From: Prochloraceae cyanobacterium
GTDB taxonomy: Bacteria; Cyanobacteriota; Cyanobacteriia; Cyanobacteriales; JASJDA01
Length of the DNA: 33,300 nt
Assembly (NCBI GenBank): GCA_030065755.1
Contig: JASJDA010000096.1
Coordinates: forward strand, 1-33,300
Direction of reading: 5' to 3'
The position numbers were made by a program, and so were the translations under genes. Under the pieces are notes generated by a model, which worked only from the letters and a program-made list of their open reading frames with translations, made no database searches and was not told the origin of the DNA. How positions within the stretch are numbered: position 1 is the first letter of the stretch; each line of letters begins with the position of its first letter. Shown piece after piece: positions 1 through 7,217 of the stretch.

Positions 1-891
1 TTAATTCCTTACCCTCCTGACTCTATTAGTTTAGAAGATAAAATTACCACCACTAAACTCTTATTAGGATGTGGTGCCAATATCAATCAAATTAATGGAG
101 TTCGGAAACATTTATCCCAATTAAAAGGGGGTGGCTTGACCAGTTTAGCTGCACCTGCTGAGCTTCACGCTCTAATTTTATCAGATGTTATTGGTGATGA
201 AGTAACGGCGATCGCTAGCGGTACTACTGTCCCAGATTCAACTACTTATGATGACGCAATTCAAGTATTAAAAACCGTTTGGGAACAAGTACCGATCGAG
301 GTGCGCCAACATTTAGAAGCTGGAAAAAGAGGGGAAATTCCTGAAACTCCAAAAGAAGACGATCCCATTTTTGCTAATAGTGATTACACTATTATCGGCA
401 GTAATCGGATTAGTGTTAACGCCCTAATTCAAGAAGCTAAAAAACAAGGCTTTACCCCTTGTTTGTACCGAGATGAATTAACGGGAGAAGCGAATCAAGT
501 TGCTCGAGATTTAGTAGAATTTGCCTTACAACAAGAGCGAAAAACTCCCTTAGCAATTTTAGCCGGTGGCGAAACTACTGTAACCCTAAATCAGAATCCA
601 GGTTTGGGAGGACGCAATCAAGAAATGGCCTTAGCTTTGGCTCTAGCTGCTCAACAAAAAGGTTTAACCGGAAACTGGGTCTTTTTAAGTGGTGGAACCG
701 ATGGCAGAGATGGTCCAACAGATGCAGCTGGAGGGATTGTAAATCCTACAACTTTGGAGAAAATTGCTAATGCCCAAAATTATCTAGATAACCATGATGC
801 TTATCATGCTTTACAACAAGCGGATGCCTTATTACAAATTGGCGCAACTGGCACTAATGTCGCCGATTTACAAGTATTTCTCCTCAATTAG
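1..891 (+). CDS. Glycerate 2-kinase (DUF4147/MOFRL family), 5' end outside window
   Basis: The reading frame is open from base 1, so the gene is truncated by the window edge. The TTG near 136 is internal, because residues upstream of it (LEDK, then a GAxI...NxVRKHLS stretch) belong to the conserved family core. Visible motifs are the KGG loop, an ISDVxGD-like segment (LSDVIGD), SGTTVPD and, near the C-terminus, GGRNQEMALALA, the hallmark of the MOFRL domain. LSGGTDGRDGPTDAAGG is the conserved nucleotide/glycerate site. Members phosphorylate glycerate to 2-phosphoglycerate in the cytosol, feeding photorespiratory or glyoxylate carbon into glycolysis. The stop codon overlaps the end of the convergent NB-ARC gene by 8 bases. 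The family is certain; the exact substrate in this organism is inferred. Confidence 0.9.
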   Translation, partial: LIPYPPDSISLEDKITTTKLLLGCGANINQINGVRKHLSQLKGGGLTSLAAPAELHALILSDVIGDEVTAIASGTTVPDSTTYDDAIQVLKTVWEQVPIEVRQHLEAGKRGEIPETPKEDDPIFANSDYTIIGSNRISVNALIQEAKKQGFTPCLYRDELTGEANQVARDLVEFALQQERKTPLAILAGGETTVTLNQNPGLGGRNQEMALALALAAQQKGLTGNWVFLSGGTDGRDGPTDAAGGIVNPTTLEKIANAQNYLDNHDAYHALQQADALLQIGATGTNVADLQVFLLN

Positions 892-2914
892 AAAGACGCT
901 CAATGACTTCGTCGCAATCTTGAACATCAGCATCAAGTCCCATTGCTTGGTACAATTGACGAGCATTGCGATAAGCATCAATTGCCTCTGATTGTTGATT
1001 TAGCTCGGTTAAACTTTCCCCTATATTAAACCAGGCAATCGCTTCCCCAGAGCGATCGCCAATTTCTCTAGCTATATCTAAAGCCTGCTGGAGATACTCA
1101 ATTGCCTTGTGGAACTCCCCCAGGGAGTAGTAAGCCAGTCCCAAATTGCCCAAAGCTTTCCCTTCCCCAGAGCGATCGCCTATTTCTCTAGCTATTTCTA
1201 AATATTGCTGGTGATACTCAATTGCCTTGTGGAACTCCCCCAGGGAGTAGTAAGCCAGTCCCAAATTGCCCAAGGAAGCCCCTTCCCCAGAGCGATCGCC
1301 TATTTCTCTAGCTATTTCTAAAGATTGCTGGTGATACTCAATTGCCTTGTGGAACTCCCCCAGGGAGTAGTAAGCCAGTCCCAAATTGCCCAAGGAAGCC
1401 CCTTCCCCAGAACGGTTTCTAAGTTCTCGGTCAATATCGAGAGACAATTGATGGTATTGAATTGCCTTTTGGAACTGCCCCAGGGAGTAGTAAGCGAGAC
1501 CTAGACGTGTTAATGCCCAGCCAAAATTCTTTTTCTCTTCATCGTTTCTCGGCTGCCAGAGCTGAACCAATTGTTCATTCAGCTCCACTATAGTTGTATA
1601 GTAACCCCGAAGGTCGAGAAATTCATCGCAATAGTTCAAAATTTCGTCAGCTTCGGCATACTCTTCCAGTTGACACAGGTGATAAAAAATTTCTAGGTAC
1701 TCCTTTAGGTCGTCCATAGTCTGCCAAGGTTGTTCTTTGGCAATCGAGTAATAGTAATCAATGGCTCGGCGATGTGCTTCAGTTCGATCGCCTGCTTTAT
1801 ACTTGACGTATTCCAAAACTACTGACTGAAATTCAAACCGCCGCTTTGAGTTCAGCCTTTCCTCTAACCAAGAACGTTCAACTAGCTTCCTCAATTCTGG
1901 CTCTAGCGTTCCTCCTCTTGCTCTCTTCTGAAGGGGGAAAGACATTAAGGAAGAAACAAAAGATGGGGATTTTAACAGCATTGCTGCTGCTTCTGCGTCA
2001 AATGTCTGGCGATAAACACTCACCTTCAGCAACAGATTTCTCTGACTCGGCTGAAGATGTCTGAAGCTGGCATCTAGTACTAAAGCCATCCCAACTATTT
2101 CGCGACGGTGCTGACCTCTCACTTTGGGGTCAGTTAAAAACTGTTGCAAATTACCTAACCCCAAATCCCTTAAACGCTCCAGATTCGGATCTTGAGAATA
2201 TTCCTTTTTGAGTAACTTGGCTACTAATGTCAGCAGCAGGGGATGTCCGTCCACCGACTGGCTAAACTTTTCTAAATCGCCTTTTACTCCCAATTCAGCT
2301 AACAAAGCTGCCCCTTCTTCTCTCTTCAAACCCTTCAAAGATAGCCATTCAAATCCATCTAATAAAGGTCTCTCCCGCGTGGTCACGAGAATCTTACTTT
2401 CTCCTCCATACTCTAGCCACGTGCGGAAAAAGTCCTCGTAGAATTGACTACTCCACCCTCTATCGGTTTTGAGCAGGCTTTCCAAGTTATCAATTACTAG
2501 CAGATACTTACCCGATCGCAAACATCTAACCAAAGCCTTAACTAACTGTAATTCCTCCTCTGGAACTCTCCAGCCAAAGTCAGTTAGCACTCGTCGGGCT
2601 AAATCGCTGAAAATAATGGCTCCAGAAGAAACATCAGCCCAGAATCGTTTGGGAAACCCTTCAATTTCTTTGTAAATCTTCGATGCCAGCATCGATTTCC
2701 CTGTTCCTCCGATGCCTTCTATGCCAATCAGACGAATATTGTCATCAGCTAACCATTGGCGCAATTTATCAATTTCTTCTACTCGTCCTTGCCAATAATC
2801 AAGACTTTTGGGCAGATCTCCTGCTTTGAGAATCCCAACTGATTCCTCACGAGCACTTTTTCCTTGCTCAAGTTTTTCCGCAAGTTCTAGAACAGCTTCT
2901 GGTGTGATTATTAC
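884..2914 (-). CDS. NB-ARC ATPase with C-terminal TPR array (STAND/NLR-like), probably the -1 frameshift product of the upstream ORF
   Basis: Numbering from the TTG at 2764, an NB-ARC domain is clear: Walker A GIGGTGKS (17-24), Walker B (LLVIDNLESLL), an RNBS-B-like VTTRERPLL and a GLPL-like GHPLLL. After a helical linker come at least five TPRs of 40 residues, each with LGLAYYSLG and KAIEYHQQ. Such proteins are STAND switches that oligomerise on ligand binding; many bacterial ones act in defence or signalling. The TTG is a poor start. The frame continues upstream without a stop to about 2955, coding a family-like linker (SLDYWQGRVEEIDKLRQWL), with no ATG, GTG or TTG. At 2914-2920 it meets the preceding ORF at a slippery heptamer. 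I therefore give the start of the -1 frame rather than the TTG. Alternatives are a non-AUG start or a one-base disruption. The effector output is unknown. Confidence 0.8.
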   Translation of the reverse strand, partial: VIITPEAVLELAEKLEQGKSAREESVGILKAGDLPKSLDYWQGRVEEIDKLRQWLADDNIRLIGIEGIGGTGKSMLASKIYKEIEGFPKRFWADVSSGAIIFSDLARRVLTDFGWRVPEEELQLVKALVRCLRSGKYLLVIDNLESLLKTDRGWSSQFYEDFFRTWLEYGGESKILVTTRERPLLDGFEWLSLKGLKREEGAALLAELGVKGDLEKFSQSVDGHPLLLTLVAKLLKKEYSQDPNLERLRDLGLGNLQQFLTDPKVRGQHRREIVGMALVLDASFRHLQPSQRNLLLKVSVYRQTFDAEAAAMLLKSPSFVSSLMSFPLQKRARGGTLEPELRKLVERSWLEERLNSKRRFEFQSVVLEYVKYKAGDRTEAHRRAIDYYYSIAKEQPWQTMDDLKEYLEIFYHLCQLEEYAEADEILNYCDEFLDLRGYYTTIVELNEQLVQLWQPRNDEEKKNFGWALTRLGLAYYSLGQFQKAIQYHQLSLDIDRELRNRSGEGASLGNLGLAYYSLGEFHKAIEYHQQSLEIAREIGDRSGEGASLGNLGLAYYSLGEFHKAIEYHQQYLEIAREIGDRSGEGKALGNLGLAYYSLGEFHKAIEYLQQALDIAREIGDRSGEAIAWFNIGESLTELNQQSEAIDAYRNARQLYQAMGLDADVQDCDEVIERLSN
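1030..1510 (-). repeat. 120-bp tandem DNA repeat encoding TPR units
   Basis: About four copies of a 120-bp unit (40 codons) lie head to tail. Three are almost identical at the nucleotide level, including third codon positions and a HIP1 core (AGCGATCGCC); the copy nearest 1440-1510 is more diverged. Such uniformity suggests recent duplication or gene conversion, so copy number may vary between strains. The array lies inside the NB-ARC/TPR gene. Confidence 0.9.
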
Positions 2915-3336
2915 TTTTTTTCGTGGTAATGAGTTACAAAGGTTTGTGTTTTAGCTTTCGGTTGGAGAACCACATTTTGCGTACTTTTGTCATGGGAAAT
3001 AGCTGACACTTGAATATTATCTTTACTACCTTGTTGAATTTCTAGATTTATTTGCTGAGCGATGTTTTGAATCTCTTGAGCGAATTGGGGGTCTTTGAGC
3101 ATAGCTACCTGCAAAAATGGCACTATCTGCTCTTCTAAGATTTTTGAAGATTTATTTTTCTCTACCTCTACCAATACTGCTTCCGTAACACCTTCCTCTT
3201 TGACCTTTCCTCGCATCTTTTGCCAAAGCTGTTTGCCTTTTTCTAGTCCAGCTTCCGTTAGCTTACCTGCGCCAGCCTGAATGACTCCATCAAAGACGAG
3301 TTTGGCGATCGCTGCTGCTGTTAAGGTTTCAATCAT
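2911..3336 (-). CDS. Small helical protein, N-terminal partner of the NB-ARC ATPase
   Basis: A 141-residue, mostly helical protein rich in Lys, Glu and Ala. Its N-terminus (IETLTAAAIAKLVFDGVIQ) resembles the short N-terminal modules that precede NTPase or TPR parts in many large cyanobacterial signalling proteins. The middle (PFLQVAMLKDPQFAQEIQNI) looks like another helix pair. There is no signal peptide and no recognisable catalytic motif. It ends in HYHEKK-stop on the slippery site described separately, directly against the NB-ARC frame, so it may be an N-terminal domain made alone or as a fusion. The ATG at 3336 lies 5-10 bases after GGATGGC, a weak ribosome site. Function is unknown; a role as adaptor or effector for the ATPase is inference from position. 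Confidence 0.7.
   Translation of the reverse strand: MIETLTAAAIAKLVFDGVIQAGAGKLTEAGLEKGKQLWQKMRGKVKEEGVTEAVLVEVEKNKSSKILEEQIVPFLQVAMLKDPQFAQEIQNIAQQINLEIQQGSKDNIQVSAISHDKSTQNVVLQPKAKTQTFVTHYHEKK
2914..2920 (-). other. Candidate programmed -1 frameshift site, A AAA AAG followed by UAA
   Basis: Read on the minus strand, the upstream ORF ends GAA AAA AAG TAA. The heptamer A AAA AAG in that phase is the classical bacterial -1 slip site, as in dnaX and IS3-family elements. Slipping back one base gives AAA AAA GTA and enters the NB-ARC frame, which has no standard start codon for the next 150 bases. No strong upstream Shine-Dalgarno stimulator is visible. Downstream there is only a weak palindrome (GTTCTAGAAC). 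Transcript slippage on the A7 run is an alternative mechanism. Confidence 0.5.
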
Positions 3337-3424
3337 CTCAAGCCATCCTCCTTGGCTTAGAATTAATTTAATCTTAGAAAAATACTCTTCTACTTAGTAA
3401 AGAATTTAATAATTAGAGAAAGAT

Positions 3425-3462
3425 TTTAGGGGCGCAATAAAAAATCTACGTAAACTAGGGTA
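3425..3462. repeat. Left inverted-repeat pair flanking the TnpB-related gene
   Basis: Two motifs here recur inverted on the far side of the gene. TTTAGGGGCG (3425-3434) is the exact complement of 5187-5196. The 17-mer at 3446-3462 (core GTAAACT) matches the reverse complement of 5143-5159 at 13 of 17 positions. The order of the motifs is mirrored, as expected of element ends. Confidence 0.4.
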
Positions 3463-3465
3463 AAT

Positions 3466-5040
3466 TTATGTAGGCATGACATCAAGCGCACTGATATCAC
3501 TAGGGTTTATAGGAGTATCAATAGATTTGCTCATTAACTTCCTTTTCTTTTGAGAACTCTGGTTATTGAGCTTGTCCCCTACCCTGATTTTCATTCCAAA
3601 GTAGCTATGTCGACGACAACCCTTAACTAACCTTGAAATACGCGCCCAATAACTCCAGACGTGCTTATTTAAATCCACTGGCTTAAATAAGGCGTAAAGG
3701 ACTCTAGGCAAACGCTCCGAAAACCGAAGACTACGACGGGCTAAAACTAATGCTGCTGCTGTTCCACTATTTAACCCATAAAGACTCATGTATTTAGTTA
3801 ATCCAATCAAGCTCGAATATGCTGGATTAACAAGTTTTACTTCAATTCCTGCCAGTTGTGCTTTAGATTTAACTAAATCGCCGAATTTAGAATAAGCAAA
3901 TTGAGACAACATCTTTGCGTACCGTGGCGACCCGTATTCTCTTAATGTAGCTTTCTTTTTACTGAAATCTAATTTTTCGATGGCGATTGGACATCTATAT
4001 TTTGTAGCGATGTTTACAACTTGGCTAATAGCTAAAGAAAAAATATTAGTAATTTGAGCTGAAGATTTATTTTCTAAATCAAAATTAATTTGACCTTTCT
4101 CTTTTAAATTTCCCGTGCCATCGCCATAAGCCCAAGCTATATTATTAACGTTTAGATCTATACCAACACAGCCATTTTTGGGACTAGAAATATGAGGAAT
4201 ATCGGGTAACTCTACGTGAGTATGTAGATACCATTTTTCGTCTCGTTTGACAAATCTGTGAGTTACTGGTTTTTCAGTTCCGTTGCGATATTCTTTACCT
4301 CGTTTGTGTAAAGTTTGAGTTAAAGCAATATTAATAAAATCTTGACCGTATCTAAATTTAATACCATTACAGTTAACTTTCTCGCCAAATTGCTCCCTTA
4401 AGGCAGGTGGAACGGTTATGGTTAAATTACCAAATCTATCTAATCTACATAGTTGATTACCGCTACTATAAGTTTTCGAGCCAACCATGAGAAAATTTGA
4501 CGAGCGAGATTGACGCCAATCCTCTAACCATTCATTACGAGATTTATAACCATTAGCTTCTAGGTTGTATTGAGCCTTAAATAGTTTTTTAGTTCCAAAA
4601 CAAAGAGAGATTTTTCCTGATTTTAAAAGCTTTTCTAATCGTTCTAATTTTTGTTGTAAAGTCCCTAATCTGCGTTTTTTCTGGTGAATTATAAAACGCT
4701 CTTTTTGATTAGATGTTCCTTGTTTAATTTTCTTCTGACTCTGCTTATCAATGCATTTTATCGTTTTTTTTAGACCACTAATGGCTGTTTTTAAATCTTT
4801 TATTTGAATAGCTTGTAACTCTTTGATTGAGCTTAGCTTTCCTTTCAAATTGTGGTGTACATTACGAACAGTAGTGATATCAACAAAGTATTCTGATTGT
4901 ATAAGTTTTTCAATTACACCTATCTTCTCACCAGCCATTAAGCTCACGTGCATTACTCGTTCAATTTTTGAGTACAGTTGGCACATCTCATCTAAGAACG
5001 AGTAAATCTTACTTGGTAGTAGGGTCTGATAAGTAGGCAT
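3466..5040 (-). CDS. TnpB-related (IS605 OrfB-like) protein without zinc finger
   Basis: A 524-residue protein of the long 'TnpB-related accessory' type. Residues 60-140 form a basic coiled-coil-like segment and the C-terminal half carries a RuvC-like fold. RuvC-I Asp lies at 295 in VGIDLN and RuvC-II Glu at 355 in AIEKLDF. The region where RuvC-III should be (NPAYSS...GLNSGTAAALVLARRSLRF, about 405-440) has no Asp in the usual D-x-N-A-A context, and there is no CxxC pair, unlike canonical TnpB. Canonical TnpB is an RNA-guided nuclease of IS200/IS605 elements; nuclease activity here is doubtful or would need a rearranged site. No tnpA is nearby, and no tnsB, tnsC or tniQ that would mark a Cas12k transposon. 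The ATG at 5040 is preceded by an AT-rich leader. Its last codons overlap the left flanking repeat region. Confidence 0.8.
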   Translation of the reverse strand: MPTYQTLLPSKIYSFLDEMCQLYSKIERVMHVSLMAGEKIGVIEKLIQSEYFVDITTVRNVHHNLKGKLSSIKELQAIQIKDLKTAISGLKKTIKCIDKQSQKKIKQGTSNQKERFIIHQKKRRLGTLQQKLERLEKLLKSGKISLCFGTKKLFKAQYNLEANGYKSRNEWLEDWRQSRSSNFLMVGSKTYSSGNQLCRLDRFGNLTITVPPALREQFGEKVNCNGIKFRYGQDFINIALTQTLHKRGKEYRNGTEKPVTHRFVKRDEKWYLHTHVELPDIPHISSPKNGCVGIDLNVNNIAWAYGDGTGNLKEKGQINFDLENKSSAQITNIFSLAISQVVNIATKYRCPIAIEKLDFSKKKATLREYGSPRYAKMLSQFAYSKFGDLVKSKAQLAGIEVKLVNPAYSSLIGLTKYMSLYGLNSGTAAALVLARRSLRFSERLPRVLYALFKPVDLNKHVWSYWARISRLVKGCRRHSYFGMKIRVGDKLNNQSSQKKRKLMSKSIDTPINPSDISALDVMPT

Positions 5041-5142
5041 ATCTGATTATACTAAATTTTCCTGGTCAATTTTGGCTATTTTCTCTGTAAGTATGCTGCT
5101 TCAGATCTATTTAACTTAGGCATCTACTAAAATGAAAAATTA

Positions 5143-5196
5143 TACCTAAGTTTACCTAATGATTTATTGTGCAGCACGTAGCCGATCGCCCCTAAA
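5143..5196. repeat. Right inverted-repeat pair flanking the TnpB-related gene
   Basis: This holds the inverted partners of the motifs left of the gene: TACCTAAGTTTACCTAA at 5143-5159 (13 of 17 matches) and CGCCCCTAAA at 5187-5196 (10 of 10). Together with the left copies they would bound an element of about 1.77 kb. A 10-bp match in such short flanks could arise by chance, so this is tentative. Confidence 0.4.
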
Positions 5197-5252
5197 TTAA
5201 AAGCAAGAAACTAGCAATAATAACGGTAAGATTGTCAAGAGGAGGCTCAATA

Positions 5253-6263
5253 ATGAAATCTTCTCAAAAGCGACGATCGACTACATTCAATAGCCGCATT
5301 CAATTAACTATTCTTCTAGTCACCATCGGACTAATATTGACACTTGCACTCTCTCTATCTTTGGGTGCTGTACATTTAAGCTTATCTGAATTGTGGCAAG
5401 CCTTTCTACGTCAAGGGGAACCAGTAAATCAAACTATTTTTTGGGACTTGCGCTTACCTCGCGTTATGGCTGCTGTCACTGTTGGTGCTGCTTTAGGGAC
5501 TTCTGGAGCCTTATTGCAAGGAATGTTGCGCAATTCCCTTGCAACCCCTTTTCTGCTGGGAATTTCTGCGGGAGCTGGTTTAGTAGTTGTCGCCATGGTA
5601 ACTTTAGGAGTGTTTCAAGCGTGGATTCCTCTAGCAGCTTGGATGGGTTCAGTTTTAACTACAGTTATAGTTTATTTTCTAGCTAAGACTGGGGATGGGA
5701 TAGCGATCGAACGTTTAATATTAGGAGGTGTAGCTATTTCTTCTCTGTTTGGTTCCATACAAACTACTTTATTGTTGCTATCAGAAGAAGGTCGCATCCA
5801 AAGAGCTTTAAATTGGATTGTTGGGAGTCTCAACGGACGAGGTTGGTCGGAATTGACAATGGCTGGCCCCTATATTGCTGTAGCATTGCTATGTGCTTGT
5901 TTGCTCGCTCGATCGCTCAACGTTTTAAATTTAGGGGACGACCTGGCTGTAGGATTGGGCGTTTCCTTAGCGCGATCGCGTATCTTTATAGGTGGGGTAG
6001 CCACCCTTTTAGCTGCTGGTGCTGTTAGCGTAGCAGGACTGATAGGTTTTGTCGGTTTAGTCGTCCCTCACGGTATGCGCTTGCTCATTGGCGGTAACGA
6101 CTATCGTTGGTTAATTCCCCTTTCTGCTGCAGGAGGTGCTTTAGTACTCTCTCTAGCCGATTTACTATCTCGTATGGGAGCAGTAGAATTACCCGTAGGT
6201 GCCGTAACTTCCCTTTTAGGTTCACCTTTATTTGTCTGGTTACTATATCGGCGATCGTATTAG
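5253..6263 (+). CDS. FecCD-family ABC transporter permease (iron-chelate/cobalamin type)
   Basis: 336 residues with about nine or ten hydrophobic segments. The family motifs LRLPRVMAAVTVGAALGTSGALLQGMLRN, near the N-terminus, and GxIGFVGLVVPHGMRLLIG, near the C-terminus, are present (the latter contacts the ATPase). It is the inner-membrane channel of a type II importer for ferric siderophores, haem or vitamin B12. The start is the ATG at 5253, since GAGGAGG lies 7 bases upstream; an in-frame TTG at 5232 would place that ribosome site inside the gene. The matching ATPase follows after a repeat-filled spacer, and a candidate binding lipoprotein lies at 10.4 kb. The substrate cannot be read from the sequence; no riboswitch or clear Fur box was seen. 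Confidence 0.92.
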   Translation: MKSSQKRRSTTFNSRIQLTILLVTIGLILTLALSLSLGAVHLSLSELWQAFLRQGEPVNQTIFWDLRLPRVMAAVTVGAALGTSGALLQGMLRNSLATPFLLGISAGAGLVVVAMVTLGVFQAWIPLAAWMGSVLTTVIVYFLAKTGDGIAIERLILGGVAISSLFGSIQTTLLLLSEEGRIQRALNWIVGSLNGRGWSELTMAGPYIAVALLCACLLARSLNVLNLGDDLAVGLGVSLARSRIFIGGVATLLAAGAVSVAGLIGFVGLVVPHGMRLLIGGNDYRWLIPLSAAGGALVLSLADLLSRMGAVELPVGAVTSLLGSPLFVWLLYRRSY

Positions 6264-6376
6264 TTGGCTGTTGGCTATTTGCTGTTGGCTGTTGGCTGTT
6301 GGCTATTTGTTATTCTCCCCCTCTCCCCCTCTCCCCCTCCCCCTCTCCCCCTCTCCCCTTCCCCCCCCCTCCTCCA
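6264..6376 (+). repeat. Low-complexity spacer: TGTTGGC repeats then CCCCCTCT repeats
   Basis: The spacer starts with repeats of a TTGGCTGTTGGCTATTTG type and continues as a pyrimidine tract of CCCCCTCT units ending in C9. Such tandem heptamer-like fillers are common between cyanobacterial genes and vary in length between strains. It separates permease from ATPase, so the ATPase has no purine-rich ribosome site. Confidence 0.85.
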
Positions 6377-7159
6377 ATGCCTATAGAAACGCAAAAAATC
6401 ACCGGTGGTTACAAAAATAAAACAGTTATTCGTCAGATAGACCTAACTCTGCAAAATGGCGAATGGCTTAGTTTATTGGGAGCAAATGGATCGGGTAAAT
6501 CTACTTTTCTCAAACTCCTCAGCCGCATTCTCCAGCCGACAAAAGGACTTATTCTTTTAGATGGTAAAGAAATACACGATTTACCTCCTAATATCGTCGC
6601 CCAAAAAATGGCTATTTTGCCCCAACAGCAAACTGTACCCACGGGTTTAACAGTCCATCAGTTAGTGAGTTTGGGTAGAACACCCCATCAATCATGGTGG
6701 CAGTGGGAATTAGACGTTGAAGATCGGCAAAAAGTAGAAGAAGCACTGGTGCAAACCCAAATCGATCGCGAAAGCGATCGCCCAGTTACTCAACTCTCTG
6801 GGGGAGAAAGACAAAGAGCGTTTCTGGCTTTAGCTTTAGCACAAGACCCTAAAATTTTGCTCTTAGACGAGCCGACAACCTATTTGGATATCAATTATCA
6901 ATTACAGTTATTAGAACTGTTAAATCGACTCAAACAGCAGCGAGAATTAACAATTATTACTGTACTCCACGACATCAATTTAGCAGCTAGGTATAGCGAT
7001 CGCCTGGCATTACTCGATCGAGGGCTACTTTACGGGGTGGGAACTCCAGCCGAAATTTTAACTCCAGAAGCACTTATCGATGTATTTGGCGTTAAAGTTG
7101 AGATTATAGATACCCCTGTAGGAATCCAGATTTGTCCGATCGCCTCCTGTGTCACATAG
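6377..7159 (+). CDS. ABC transporter ATP-binding protein of the FecE/FhuC/BtuD type
   Basis: 260 residues with all ABC ATPase motifs: Walker A GANGSGKST (35-43), Q-loop LPQQQ, signature LSGGERQR, Walker B ILLLDEPTTYLD and switch His in TVLHDINLA. The sequence around them fits the iron-chelate/cobalamin subfamily that partners FecCD permeases. It hydrolyses ATP on the cytoplasmic face to drive import. The ATG at 6377 fits the family N-terminus (IETQKITGGYKNKTVIRQIDL). Upstream in-frame codons only translate the C-rich repeat and the end of the permease gene in another frame, so the longer ORF from 6107 is not believed. There is no ribosome site, because the pyrimidine tract directly precedes the ATG; translation may depend on coupling or on a leader unlike typical genes. 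Confidence 0.93.
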   Translation: MPIETQKITGGYKNKTVIRQIDLTLQNGEWLSLLGANGSGKSTFLKLLSRILQPTKGLILLDGKEIHDLPPNIVAQKMAILPQQQTVPTGLTVHQLVSLGRTPHQSWWQWELDVEDRQKVEEALVQTQIDRESDRPVTQLSGGERQRAFLALALAQDPKILLLDEPTTYLDINYQLQLLELLNRLKQQRELTIITVLHDINLAARYSDRLALLDRGLLYGVGTPAEILTPEALIDVFGVKVEIIDTPVGIQICPIASCVT

Positions 7160-7200
7160 AGGTCAGGGGTCAGGGGTCAGAGGTCAGAGGTCAAATAACA
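7160..7200 (+). repeat. GGTCAGG heptamer repeat
   Basis: Four to five copies of GGTCAGG/GGTCAGA lie directly after the ATPase stop codon. This is a classical cyanobacterial short tandemly repeated repetitive sequence. In-frame translation of it (GQGSGVRGQRS) should not be counted as part of the next gene. Confidence 0.8.
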
Positions 7201-7217
7201 AACAACAAACAGCACAT

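Noticed and set aside
1030-1510. CRISPR array
   Set aside because: The 120-bp units have no repeat-spacer alternation and are in-frame TPR codons.
3466-5040. Cas12k and a CRISPR-associated transposon
   Set aside because: The protein is shorter than Cas12k, no tnsB, tnsC, tniQ or CRISPR array is present, and the sequence fits stand-alone TnpB-related proteins.
6107-6376. N-terminal extension of the ABC ATPase
   Set aside because: It translates the permease gene in another frame and then a C-rich repeat; the family core begins just after ATG 6377.
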